A DNA stretch of 64,000 nt, from assembly GCA_900546665.1 (NCBI GenBank), contig URDY01000014.1, forward strand, positions 1 through 64,000, in the 5' to 3' direction. Below, piece after piece: positions 8,049-15,399 of this stretch. The stretch is from an uncultured Paraprevotella sp. GTDB lineage: Bacteria > Bacteroidota > Bacteroidia > Bacteroidales > Bacteroidaceae. A program made the position numbers and the translations under genes. The notes under the pieces are model-generated. The model was given only the letters and a program-made list of their open reading frames with translations. It did not search any database and was not told the DNA's origin. Every line of letters begins with the position of its first letter. Within the stretch, counting starts at the first letter, position 1.

Positions 8049-8504
8049 ATGGATAAAGAGCAATTCAAATCAATAGTTCATCCGATAATGAAAGCTAACG
8101 GCTTTCGTAGAAGGGGAAATTCATGGTACAAAACCATAGGTGAGTGTATAGTGTTGCTTAATCTACAACATTCAAATTGGAGCAGCCTGTATTATATTAA
8201 TTTAGCTTGTTTCTTGCGTAAGACAGACCCGTTGATGTTATTTCCGCAGGAATATAAATGTCCTATTCGATGGAGAATTCCTAATAATGGGAAGCATGGA
8301 GAATCTTATCATGACATAACGGACTTGGAAAACAATATGAATGATAGAGACAGAGAAGAAGGAATAGAGAATATTCTTAATGATTATTGTATTCCAGCTC
8401 TTAATAAAGTTGGTGTGATGTATGGTGTTGAATTACGGGAAGATGATGGCTCGTACAGTCCTCTTTTAGATTACGAGAATATTTTGAATGGGAATGACTG
8501 CTAA
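8049..8504 (+). CDS. DUF4304-like small protein (immunity-type)
   Basis: This 151-residue soluble protein opens MDKEQFKSIVHPIMKANGFRRRGNSWYK. That pattern (a helix ending in GFRRRGNxWY) fits the DUF4304 family. A beta-rich middle follows, then an acidic tail (DDGSYSPLLDYENIL). DUF4304 proteins are often found near toxin-immunity loci, so an immunity role is plausible; the biochemical function is unknown. It is the first gene of the cassette array, 34 bp after an inverted repeat and followed directly by attC-like site S1. Base composition is AT-rich compared with the ICE backbone on both sides, which suggests separate acquisition. Confidence 0.65.
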   Translation: MDKEQFKSIVHPIMKANGFRRRGNSWYKTIGECIVLLNLQHSNWSSLYYINLACFLRKTDPLMLFPQEYKCPIRWRIPNNGKHGESYHDITDLENNMNDRDREEGIENILNDYCIPALNKVGVMYGVELREDDGSYSPLLDYENILNGNDC

Positions 8505-8550
8505 CAAACACCTGTGCCACCTAACGGCGGCAAGTTGCCAAACATTATCG
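8501..8550 (+). repeat. Array site S1 (attC-like)
   Basis: It begins CTAACAAAC directly at the stop of the preceding gene, contains an inner GCC/GGC inverted repeat, and ends AAGTTGCCAAACATTATC, the most conserved 3' motif of the series. Confidence 0.6.
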
Positions 8551-8566
8551 ACCTAAAAATAAAGAG

Positions 8567-9241
8567 ATGAAACCAAGAGATATATTTATAAAAGCTTGTA
8601 ATGAGATAGCTGTTCCTTTTTTAGAAAGAGGCTTTAAGTCCTCCAAAAATGGACAATGCTTGAAAAGGATTTCAAAAGATAAAGATTTGACTTTTGAAAT
8701 TTGGTTCCGTTCAAGTGTATATAATACATCTTGTAGTGTGACTATATATCCATTGATTACGATAACCAGTAAGAGTTTGAAAAAATGGGTGCAGGAAGAG
8801 AGGCTCAATATCAATAATGATGATTTAGTATATCATAATCATATTGGCTACCTGTCACCAATAAATGAGTATAAATCTTGGAATCTTTCGGGATTAAGCT
8901 ATACTATATCCGTAAAAACAATTATTGATTTGCTTGAAAAGTATGCTTGTCCCATATTTGATATGTTTGAGAATAGACAAACTGCAATTGATTTTATTAC
9001 ACAACATGGATGTTGCTTCAATCAATACACTAAAGACTCTCTCCATGCTCTGCCATATATGTTGAGATACGGAGAAAAGGAACAAGCTGAAAACTACTTA
9101 AATCACTACATACATTCAAATAAATGTCGAAATAGGTTTCTAAAAGCCTACTCTCAATTAGAAAAGAATGAAGTAATTGATTGTGGTTTAGACAAGTGTT
9201 TCGTAATACTTGCGTTTAATCAAAAATTAAAAATAAAGTAG
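8567..9241 (+). CDS. DUF4304-like larger protein (immunity-type)
   Basis: This 224-residue soluble protein has an N terminus (MKPRDIFIKACNEIAVPFLERGFKSSKNGQC) with the same helix-to-GFxxxxNG layout as DUF4304 proteins such as the preceding gene, though the sequences are far apart. Its C-terminal half is helical, with YMLRYGEKEQAENYLNHYI resembling a short repeat-type helix pair. A defence or immunity function is an inference from the family and the array setting. It lies between array sites S1 and S2, each within 30 bp of the gene, so it forms one cassette. There is no signal peptide or membrane segment. Confidence 0.6.
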   Translation: MKPRDIFIKACNEIAVPFLERGFKSSKNGQCLKRISKDKDLTFEIWFRSSVYNTSCSVTIYPLITITSKSLKKWVQEERLNINNDDLVYHNHIGYLSPINEYKSWNLSGLSYTISVKTIIDLLEKYACPIFDMFENRQTAIDFITQHGCCFNQYTKDSLHALPYMLRYGEKEQAENYLNHYIHSNKCRNRFLKAYSQLEKNEVIDCGLDKCFVILAFNQKLKIK

Positions 9242-9243
9242 GT

Positions 9244-9294
9244 CGATAACAAACAGATGAAACTGTGAAGGTGGTTTATCTGCCGAACATTATT
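9244..9294 (+). repeat. Array site S2 (attC-like)
   Basis: GATAACAAAC opens the site. An inner ACAG/CTGT inverted repeat follows, and it ends GGTTTATCTGCCGAACATTATT. The outer GATAAC and GTTTATC are nearly complementary. Confidence 0.6.
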
Positions 9295-9301
9295 GATGTA
9301 T

Positions 9302-9733
9302 ATGAATGAACAAGAATTAATACCTAAAAATAAATTTGATTTAGATGCAGCCAAACGTCTTTTAGAGGCAACACCTGAATAGGTTTCGGTTGTTGCGTTC
9401 TCTCTATTAGAATGGATTGCAGACATGAATTGGCCTGTTGCATTAGAGATTATTCATGTATTGCCTAAATTTTACAAAGAACTATTACCGAGCATTGAAC
9501 AAATATTGATTAACCAAAAGAATGGTGCCATTTGGAAATATTGGATTATCAGTCAGCTTTTAATCCAGTTTCCTAAAGAAAGTCTTATAAACCTTCTGCC
9601 GATCATACAAAAGTATGCTGACAGTATTCCCAATAACGAAGATGAAGAAGATTTGAAAGAATCAGCATTAGATTTTTTAGATTGGTACAATAAAAAAGAA
9701 TGTTCATCAATAACAAACAGCACTACCGCTTAA
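9302..9733 (+). pseudogene. DUF5071-like gene interrupted by an in-frame TAG
   Basis: From ATG 9302 the frame reads MNEQELIPKNKFDLDAAKRL and on to ATPE, then meets TAG at 9380-9382. It then continues open as VSVVAFSLLEWIADMNWPVA and onwards to TAA at 9731-9733. Both halves match DUF5071, a short helical family with the DMNWPVA and IWKYWIIS landmarks, so one nonsense mutation splits a protein of about 143 residues. Reinitiation at ATG 9425 could still give 102 residues. The last residues (SITNSTTA) are encoded by array site S3, meaning the original stop was probably lost when the cassette joined the site. Chromosomal genes here end in TAG, so code reassignment is unlikely. Confidence 0.7.
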
Positions 9734-9756
9734 AACGGAACGCTGCCAAACATTAT
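9711..9756 (+). repeat. Array site S3 (attC-like)
   Basis: TAACAAACAGCACTACCG, then TTAAAACGG, then GCTGCCAAACATTAT. The inner CCG/CGG arms are complementary. The core is almost identical to S5 over about 37 bases. The stop codon of the upstream gene lies inside the site. Confidence 0.65.
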
Positions 9757-9763
9757 AAACAAT

Positions 9764-10345
9764 ATGAAGACTATAACTATATCACTTATACTGTTATTTG
9801 TATTTCAGACCGTATATAGTCAAAAATATTCATATACGGACACGGACATTATTGTTTGTGATGGAGATAGCACCTATCTTTTCAAAAACATATTATACCC
9901 TTCTGTATCATATTTTATGAGTTGTGATAGTTTGAATCCAGATTTGGCTTACATACATTACGAAAATTGGGCATCTTCAAGAAAAACAGAGTCGATCTTG
10001 CAAATTAAATATGAGAAAGGGAGCCTGTATGTCGTAAGTGAGCTTTTACAAATAAATATGTCCCCCGAAATAGAAAAGTACGGAACAGCCCCGATATTCT
10101 TGATTACTGGCAATCGTAAAATAGAATGTAGTGGCTTGCCGTTGTCGGATACTGGCATTATTGACTGGACGAAATATCACAACTTGGAGGAAAACGAAAA
10201 AAGGTGCTTGGTATTTGACAAAAGAATGACATTCAAAAAAGAACTGTTCTTTAATCAAAAGTTGGTGTTTGATGAAAGACTTTTCAGGCTGATAAGTGAA
10301 ATAAAACAGAATGAAGTTTATAACAAGTGGCTCAACCTCTCCTGA
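9764..10345 (+). CDS. Exported hypothetical protein of the array
   Basis: This 193-residue protein has a clear signal peptide (MKTITISLILLFVFQTVYSQ), so it acts in the periplasm or at the envelope. The mature part has no recognised motif. Alternating hydrophobic stretches and a charged C terminus (KRCLVFDKRMTFKKELFFNQK) suggest a small beta-rich domain. Its last residues NKWLNLS are encoded by array site S4 rather than by the gene proper. The start at 9764 follows site S3 by only 7 bases. A periplasmic immunity protein would fit the setting, but this is inferred from context alone. Confidence 0.6.
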   Translation: MKTITISLILLFVFQTVYSQKYSYTDTDIIVCDGDSTYLFKNILYPSVSYFMSCDSLNPDLAYIHYENWASSRKTESILQIKYEKGSLYVVSELLQINMSPEIEKYGTAPIFLITGNRKIECSGLPLSDTGIIDWTKYHNLEENEKRCLVFDKRMTFKKELFFNQKLVFDERLFRLISEIKQNEVYNKWLNLS

Positions 10346-10372
10346 AAAGGCCGGTTATCTGCCAGACATAAG
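10320..10372 (+). repeat. Array site S4 (attC-like)
   Basis: ATAACAAGTGGCTCAAC opens the site. The inner CCT/AGG arms flank TGAAA, then CCGGTTATCTGCCAGACATAA. ATAAC and GTTAT are an exact outer inverted repeat. It shares its opening and core with S7. It contains the stop codon of the preceding gene. Confidence 0.65.
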
Positions 10373-10384
10373 ATAAATAAGAAA

Positions 10385-10990
10385 ATGAGAATACCTATCA
10401 TAATCCTGCTTTTAGCAAGCCTGTTTGCCGCAAGTTGCGGAGAGCCGCCCATGCCGCCGGGCGACGAGGAAATGATACGCCACTTCGCCACGCACGAAGC
10501 GGCGTTCTGCAAGGTGTGCGAAATCATGGCAGAGAGTTCAGATGGTAGTTTTCACTACCCGCCACTCTCTCCTGACAGAATCATTATACTTGAATCAACA
10601 GAGCAAAGCGATACATCCTATGAATCAAATGACGAACAAGACATCCCGGTATATGGACTGTTAAAGCCAGACCGAATCCTACTCGACTCCCTGTTGTCAG
10701 AAATTGGATGTGGTTTCGTCTTGGTTGACCGCAGAGAATGGGAAACAGCGGATTCGATATATATGAGCCTCGTTATACCGTACTATTCCCACAACATCGT
10801 GGATGCGGAAACATCCAAAAGTTTCGTTTACGATCCAGGACTGAGAAGTTACCGGGACATCCGTATCACAGAACACGGCGACCTGAACGAGATCTACCGC
10901 AGGACGTACAACGACACCACGCTGTACAAGCCTATCAAGGAAGACTGGTACATCAAGTTAGACCATTTGCTATTTAGAAAAAACAGCTAA
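10385..10990 (+). CDS. Putative lipoprotein of the array
   Basis: This 201-residue protein starts MRIPIIILLLASLFAASCG, a short hydrophobic leader ending in a good lipobox (LFAASC with Cys18), so it is probably a lipoprotein. The mature part contains a CKVCEIM pair of cysteines, a run of acidic residues and FVYDPGLRSYRDIRITEHGD, but no family I recognise. GC content is higher than that of its neighbours, which supports an independent origin for each cassette. It sits between sites S4 and S5. An envelope immunity role would be consistent but is unproven. Confidence 0.6.
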   Translation: MRIPIIILLLASLFAASCGEPPMPPGDEEMIRHFATHEAAFCKVCEIMAESSDGSFHYPPLSPDRIIILESTEQSDTSYESNDEQDIPVYGLLKPDRILLDSLLSEIGCGFVLVDRREWETADSIYMSLVIPYYSHNIVDAETSKSFVYDPGLRSYRDIRITEHGDLNEIYRRTYNDTTLYKPIKEDWYIKLDHLLFRKNS

Positions 10991-11032
10991 CAACAAACAG
11001 CACTACCGCTTAAAGCGGAACGTTGGCAAACG
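10988..11032 (+). repeat. Array site S5 (attC-like)
   Basis: TAACAACAAACAGCACTACC, then a perfect CCGC-TTAAA-GCGG hairpin, then AACGTTGGCAAAC. It is a near-duplicate of S3. The stop of the lipoprotein gene is its first codon. Confidence 0.65.
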
Positions 11033-11054
11033 AACAAACAATATTGATAGGAAT

Positions 11055-11645
11055 ATGACGAGATCCAAGTTCTTTTATTTTATTCTTAGTATTCATGTAC
11101 TATGTGGAATATTGGGATTGATGATTCTAAGTTTCGTAGATGAATATGACCGAATACGCTGGAGTATTGGTGATATTCTACGTTCATTGTTTTTCCTTAC
11201 TCCTTTTGTCTTGATTTTCTGTGTGCCCCCAAAAAATCCGACATGGAGCAAAGTCTGTATGCGCATTTATTCGGGAGTATATATATTGCCATTCGTCATT
11301 TTTCCTCCATTATGGTGGATATTGTTCAATTTTGACCATGTTATTGCTGAGAATGAACAGTATATTATTCGTTTTCATAAAGATGTAGGCGGAGGTCGTG
11401 ATTATTATGAACAAAAAAGTATCTATAAAAAAAGTGGAATCTTAGAGAAATATGTAGGGTGTTTTGACTGCTACGGCTCTGGTGTGTATTATGAGTTGAA
11501 CCAGTTGGAGTATGATGTAAAAAAATTTAAGATTGATAAAATGACATTTACAGGAAAAGTGCTCTTGAAACGAAATGTAGACGGGCAAATTGTAACTAAA
11601 GACACGCTTATTGTTTGTCCGATTTTTAAAGATGCTCCTTATTGA
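11055..11645 (+). CDS. Membrane protein of the array, unknown
   Basis: This 196-residue protein has three likely membrane segments at about 7-26, 42-58 and 72-92. A soluble C-terminal domain of about 100 residues begins FDHVIAENEQYIIRFHKDVGGGRDYY and is rich in aromatic and charged residues. No family is recognised. Membrane-anchored immunity proteins in polymorphic-toxin systems often have this layout, but that is context-based inference. It lies between array sites S5 and S6; the ATG at 11055 is about 20 bp after S5. AT content is high, like most cassettes. Confidence 0.6.
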   Translation: MTRSKFFYFILSIHVLCGILGLMILSFVDEYDRIRWSIGDILRSLFFLTPFVLIFCVPPKNPTWSKVCMRIYSGVYILPFVIFPPLWWILFNFDHVIAENEQYIIRFHKDVGGGRDYYEQKSIYKKSGILEKYVGCFDCYGSGVYYELNQLEYDVKKFKIDKMTFTGKVLLKRNVDGQIVTKDTLIVCPIFKDAPY

Positions 11646-11648
11646 TTG

Positions 11649-11704
11649 AGTTTACAACGAAGTAGGGCCAACAGCTGAACGTTGTTCCTCACCAAACATT
11701 ATCA
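11649..11704 (+). repeat. Array site S6 (attC-like)
   Basis: TTTACAACGAAG opens this more diverged site. ACAAC and GTTGT are inverted around the middle, and it ends CTCACCAAACATTATC, the shared 3' motif. Confidence 0.55.
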
Positions 11705-11717
11705 ATCAGAAGAAACG

Positions 11718-11984
11718 ATGAAAGTAACAATAAACAAAACACATATATTGCTCCCTGTTGCAGGTTTTGTGACGGGTGGCTTATATGTGCTTCTATATGC
11801 TTTTATCGATTATTGCGATACTGCACCTTTGGATGAGTCTTTTTATGATATAATATCCCAAATACTATCTCACAATGATGTGAGATTGGTTATTTATTTG
11901 TGGGGATTCATTGGATTTACTTTAGGATGTATTGCAAATCTTTTGATCGGTTTTCTTCAAAAACATATTAAACGAGCTAAATAA
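11718..11984 (+). CDS. Small two-helix membrane protein of the array
   Basis: This 88-residue protein starts at ATG 11718 (MKVTINKTHILLPVAGF). The longer frame from 11682 would translate through array site S6 and is rejected. It has two hydrophobic segments, about 9-28 and 55-76, separated by an acidic loop (CDTAPLDESFYDI), and a basic C-terminal tail (KHIKRAK). No family is recognised. It lies between sites S6 and S7 as one cassette. Confidence 0.55.
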   Translation: MKVTINKTHILLPVAGFVTGGLYVLLYAFIDYCDTAPLDESFYDIISQILSHNDVRLVIYLWGFIGFTLGCIANLLIGFLQKHIKRAK

Positions 11985-11990
11985 TGGTAG

Positions 11991-12035
11991 ATAACAAGTG
12001 GCTGAATTTCCCCTGAAAGGTTTTTACCAACAAAA
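11991..12035 (+). repeat. Array site S7 (attC-like)
   Basis: GATAACAAGTGGCTGAAT, then CCCCTGAAAGG, then TTTTTACCAAC. It matches S4 closely in its first 30 bases, including the CCTGAAA core, but its 3' motif is degraded. Confidence 0.6.
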
Positions 12036-12049
12036 CAAGAAATATAACA

Positions 12050-12454
12050 ATGACTGCAAGATTGAGACGACATAAAGGAATGATAATCATAGCCATTATA
12101 GTGGTTCTTGTATTGTTTGGATGGCTATATCGGGAACTTCATCCGACAATTGTTTTTCATAGCCCACAAGAGAGCAAATATCTGGGGAAAGTATCAGGAA
12201 CAGACGGCAGCATAGAAAAGCTATACATTAAAGACCATACAGTAAAGTACAGACTACCGTATATATGGGAGTGGCAAGAAGATGATGAAGTGGCAATTTT
12301 CATAAACAATTATGGAGATGTCATTCACAAAGAGGATTTATGCTTTTGGAAGCTGGATGTCTATCTGGACGAAAACAATTGCCGCCTAAACCAACGCACG
12401 ACAGAATACTGTTATGGTTTACGTCGTATTTTGCAGTTCCAAACGGATAAGTAG
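12050..12454 (+). CDS. Single-pass membrane protein of the array
   Basis: This 134-residue protein has one membrane anchor at about 9-27 (GMIIIAIIVVLVLFGWLYREL), preceded by a basic N terminus (MTARLRRHK). That gives an inside-out orientation with a C-terminal domain of about 105 residues outside the membrane. The soluble part contains two conserved-looking cysteines and many aromatic residues but no recognised motif. It follows array site S7. No further clear site follows the gene, so the orderly part of the array ends about here. Confidence 0.6.
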   Translation: MTARLRRHKGMIIIAIIVVLVLFGWLYRELHPTIVFHSPQESKYLGKVSGTDGSIEKLYIKDHTVKYRLPYIWEWQEDDEVAIFINNYGDVIHKEDLCFWKLDVYLDENNCRLNQRTTEYCYGLRRILQFQTDK

Positions 12455-12511
12455 GTGATGGCTTTCTCTTAAATATTTTGAACGATGGCTATTGATTGAG
12501 AACCTTTATAA

Positions 12512-12889
12512 ATGAATAGTGGTATGAAAAAATATATACCTGCCATACTAAGTATAATATTCTGCATAGTGTATTGCCTTTGCATCAGTCTGGTCAATAT
12601 ATACAGACCGATTGTACACATGGATATTTCAATAGGAATCCTTTTGCGGTTAAGTGTAATAGTCATGTTCCTTACTTTATTGATAGGAATGCTAATAGTA
12701 CAATTCATTAAAAAGAAATATTCAGCAGTAATTCCCGTAATCATACCAATTGTATTATGGGGTTCTTATATGAAGTTATTTCCTTACCGCTCGTTTATCT
12801 ATATGGGAATATCCATCCTGATCTATTTCACATACATATCTATCTTATGGCACTTTGGGAAAGTGAATAAGCAGATTAAGTATAAATAA
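12512..12889 (+). CDS. Small polytopic membrane protein
   Basis: This 125-residue, strongly hydrophobic protein has about four membrane segments (residues 7-25, 38-58, 66-85 and 93-112). The N terminus MNSGMKKYIPAIL allows a second start at M5. No family is recognised. It sits in the array region but only a poorly conserved version of the inter-gene sequence lies upstream (12455-12511). The next gene starts 7 bp after its stop, so the two are probably cotranscribed. Confidence 0.5.
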   Translation: MNSGMKKYIPAILSIIFCIVYCLCISLVNIYRPIVHMDISIGILLRLSVIVMFLTLLIGMLIVQFIKKKYSAVIPVIIPIVLWGSYMKLFPYRSFIYMGISILIYFTYISILWHFGKVNKQIKYK

Positions 12890-12896
12890 GTACTTT

Positions 12897-14039
12897 ATGA
12901 AATTGGCTATGTCTCAGATAATAACAATAAAGATGAATAATATAAAGAACATTTCAAAGCATATGAGATACTTCTTGCTGTTTGTTTTTATGGCTTTGTA
13001 TTCCTCTTTCTTATATGCCGGTGAAAACAAAACAGATACAGTGAACATCCATATCAACAATCAGGTTTATGAACTTACCGTATCTATGGATTCGACTATA
13101 GACGAATATGGCAAGAAACCTACCGCTGCGTATGTGAAACTTTCCAAGGACGGAAGAACGGCAGGAGAAAGTGTCTTCCCGCTGTCAGGCAACTGTCCGA
13201 TTGAAGAGGATATAAGAGTTGAAGGTTCTGACAAGGGATTTATAATCAGAATTCCATACTGCGACGGTTTTCTGTTCCGTATCGGTTATGTCCGGTTCAG
13301 CTATTCGGAAAAATACGATGACTTTATCCTGACAGGATACAGGGAAGAAAACATAGACAGGCTGAATACAGAACAGGAAAGCAGGAGCGTGGAGTACAGT
13401 GTCTTCTCCGAAAAACCGATTGTATGGTCCATGTTTTCTCCCGAAACGATAAAAAGAATAATCCGGCAGAATCTGACCCGGGAGCATGAGATTGCCCAAA
13501 TCCGTACAGCCCAATATCTGGTTTTCGGTTACTCTTCCAAAGAGAACAAACTGATGTGGATAGAAATTCCTGCCGAATTTGTCATACAGAACAACAGTCC
13601 CCAAAGGATATATGTACTTGATTCTTCTTATTATGGCTATGCTTATGAAGCCAGATACAGATTTGAAGAAAATCCCGCCAAAGAATGGAGCAAGCATCTC
13701 CTTTACAGAATTGAGAGAGACTCTATAGGCAGTTTGATTGATTTGGATCCTATTTTTCCAAAAGAATCCAATCGTTACATCATCAATTCACGAATATTTG
13801 TTTATAAGAATCCTGAATTTCAGAAACTGTTCGAGGATACGGTCGCCTCAATATTCCGGCAACATAAGGAATCCCGTTGGCGGGTTACCCCATCTTCTCT
13901 TTCCCCATGCCAGTGGAAGTCTATCAGACAGCTCATTTCAGGAGATTCCCTGACAGTCTGGCTTTATTCGGATTCGCTGGATCGCCGCCATTCGGTAAAC
14001 ATTCCGCTTGATGTCGGGAAAAGGCTTCCCACATTCTGA
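12897..14039 (+). CDS. Exported protein of unknown function, last array gene
   Basis: The frame encodes up to 380 residues. A signal peptide is centred on MRYFLLFVFMALYSSFLYAG, so the true start may be ATG 12933 or ATG 12963 rather than 12897. The mature part is a periplasmic protein with no family I recognise. It contains an IIRQNLTREHEIAQIRTAQYLVFGYSS helix-strand region and a C-terminal WRVTPSSLSPCQWKSIRQLISGD segment. It follows the 125-residue membrane gene by 7 bp. The stop codon (14037-14039) lies inside the left arm of a strong terminator, which marks the right end of the plus-strand block. Confidence 0.6.
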   Translation: MKLAMSQIITIKMNNIKNISKHMRYFLLFVFMALYSSFLYAGENKTDTVNIHINNQVYELTVSMDSTIDEYGKKPTAAYVKLSKDGRTAGESVFPLSGNCPIEEDIRVEGSDKGFIIRIPYCDGFLFRIGYVRFSYSEKYDDFILTGYREENIDRLNTEQESRSVEYSVFSEKPIVWSMFSPETIKRIIRQNLTREHEIAQIRTAQYLVFGYSSKENKLMWIEIPAEFVIQNNSPQRIYVLDSSYYGYAYEARYRFEENPAKEWSKHLLYRIERDSIGSLIDLDPIFPKESNRYIINSRIFVYKNPEFQKLFEDTVASIFRQHKESRWRVTPSSLSPCQWKSIRQLISGDSLTVWLYSDSLDRRHSVNIPLDVGKRLPTF

Positions 14040-14059
14040 TACATTTTAGAATGTGGGAA
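14026..14059. terminator. Bidirectional terminator between array and element B operon
   Basis: TTCCCACATTCT pairs perfectly with AGAATGTGGGAA around a 10-base loop. It lies between convergent genes, and the TGA of the upstream gene is within the stem. Confidence 0.8.
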
Positions 14060-14082
14060 ATGATTCAGTTCGCAAGTATCTT

Positions 14083-14784
14083 TCACTTTCCGGCAAGGAA
14101 TTCAAGATAGTCGGCTACAGCCTTATGGCATCCGCTGAAGTCGGGAGTACGGCGGCCTTTGTATTTTCTGAAACCGACGGTTCCGTTCCGGTCGATTGCT
14201 GTTACATGTCGGTTGAATGTCCCTTTGGTTCTGATATGGATGTCAAATCCGTCCCTTCCGGTGATTTCAAGAAACATTTCTGCCGTTATTTTCTCACCGT
14301 TCAGGAATTTCCGTTTGTTTTCGTCGAGTTGTTGATGCCATCGGGATTCTTTTTCCTTTTTTTCCTGCTCTTCTTTTCTTTTCCGTTCCAGCCGCTTTTC
14401 CTCCTGCCTTTTTGCATACGTCTCACGGGCCTGTACCAAAGGTGTCGGGTCAAGACCGAGTTCTTTGAATACATGGACAGACAAGAGGGGGATGATTTTT
14501 CCATCCTCCGTATCCTTCATGGTGTTTTCAATCCAGTTCTTGCAATAGGTCGCCGCTTCTTCCCGGTGCCCCTCCTTGTCAAGGATTCTGCGTGAATACT
14601 GTCCGCAGGAAAAATGGACATCACCAATCTTGCAGATTACATGGAAGCTGTCTTCACTTTCATTTCCGTATTCGTTTTTTCTTGCCAGCGAGATGAATAC
14701 ATTCTCCGCATACGGTTCAAGTTCCATGTATGGGGCAACGATAGTGTTGCCGTCAAACTTATATTTCAATACTTTTGCTTTCAT
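14083..14784 (-). CDS. ICE leading-operon protein with charged coiled-coil centre
   Basis: This protein of about 233 residues is not assigned to a family. The start at 14784 gives MKAKVLKYKFDGNTIVAPYMELEPYAENVF and leaves 4 bp after the upstream stop; the longer frame to 14820 overlaps that gene. A strongly charged helix (about residues 115-165, with RKRKEEQEKKEKE) predicts a coiled coil. The C-terminal part ends with DFSGCHKAVADYLEFLAGK. It is the last gene of the long minus-strand operon that begins at the ArdA-like gene next to foldback element B. Role unknown. Confidence 0.6.
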   Translation of the reverse strand: MKAKVLKYKFDGNTIVAPYMELEPYAENVFISLARKNEYGNESEDSFHVICKIGDVHFSCGQYSRRILDKEGHREEAATYCKNWIENTMKDTEDGKIIPLLSVHVFKELGLDPTPLVQARETYAKRQEEKRLERKRKEEQEKKEKESRWHQQLDENKRKFLNGEKITAEMFLEITGRDGFDIHIRTKGTFNRHVTAIDRNGTVGFRKYKGRRTPDFSGCHKAVADYLEFLAGK

Positions 14785-14788
14785 ATTT

Positions 14789-15121
14789 CTATTCTGTTTT
14801 TCTGTCGGTACATATTTCATCTATTATCTCTTTCTCTTTTCTCTCACCTTTGAGGAAGGCAAGCAGCCGCTCGAAAAAGAACGGGGCATGGTCTGTCCCC
14901 AGCTGTGAGCTTTCCCCGTTACGGGTGGCGCATATTGCAAACCGTCCCAGTCCGGGACTCTCCTGTGGCGGTACGATATGGAATGACAGGTTTCCCGTAC
15001 CGTTTATGTGAAGCCCGCCACGGTAGTTGTAGAAAGTCTTTGCGGCTCTACTGTCCGTATCAATGTCCACCCGGCTGTAACCGCAGCGTTTCAGTTCTCT
15101 GATGATTTCCCTGTTTGTCAT
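14789..15121 (-). CDS. Small ICE leading-operon protein
   Basis: This 110-residue protein starts MTNREIIRELKRCGYSRVDIDT. Its ATG overlaps the TGA of the upstream reading frame in the arrangement ATGA, a strong sign of translational coupling. A compact alpha/beta composition with a GGLHINGTGNLSFHIVPPQ strand region is visible, but no named family. The ATG at 15121 is preferred to the longer frame from 15202. Function unknown; its operon place makes it a candidate establishment factor. Confidence 0.55.
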   Translation of the reverse strand: MTNREIIRELKRCGYSRVDIDTDSRAAKTFYNYRGGLHINGTGNLSFHIVPPQESPGLGRFAICATRNGESSQLGTDHAPFFFERLLAFLKGERKEKEIIDEICTDRKTE

Positions 15122-15399
15122 AATTGTATCTGTCTGATTGGATTTGAAATGTTCTGGTGTACTGTTCCCGTATTTGGGGATACGCCGTGTTCTGACACCC
15201 ACTTCCGGTATGCCGTGGCATATTCCTGCCTTTCCCGTTCCAGACTGCTTTCCGTCTCCGGAGTATATCCGAGCAGGCGTATGTATCCTCTGTTGCAGCC
15301 TGTCAGTTCGCAGCGCATTCCGGCTGCCTCCAGTTTCCCGATGCGTTTCTGTGCCGTCTTCGCGCTTGAATATTCCTTGGGCCAGAAATAATGTTCGCC
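15118..15399 (-). pseudogene. In-frame C-terminal extension of the J-domain gene after a TAG
   Basis: After the TAG at 15400-15402 the same frame stays open for 93 codons, reading GEHYFWPKEYSSAKTAQKRI and so on to a TGA at 15118-15120. The composition is protein-like (AKTAQKRIGKLEAAGMRCELTG). Its stop overlaps the start of the next gene as ATGA. This suggests the extension was, or still is, the C terminus of the upstream J-domain protein, cut off by an amber mutation. Independent initiation at ATG 15318 would give only 66 residues. Confidence 0.6.

Noticed and set aside
7850-12520. CRISPR array reading of the repeated sites
   Set aside because: The sites are imperfect, 45-55 bp, and separated by whole genes, not by spacers of constant length.
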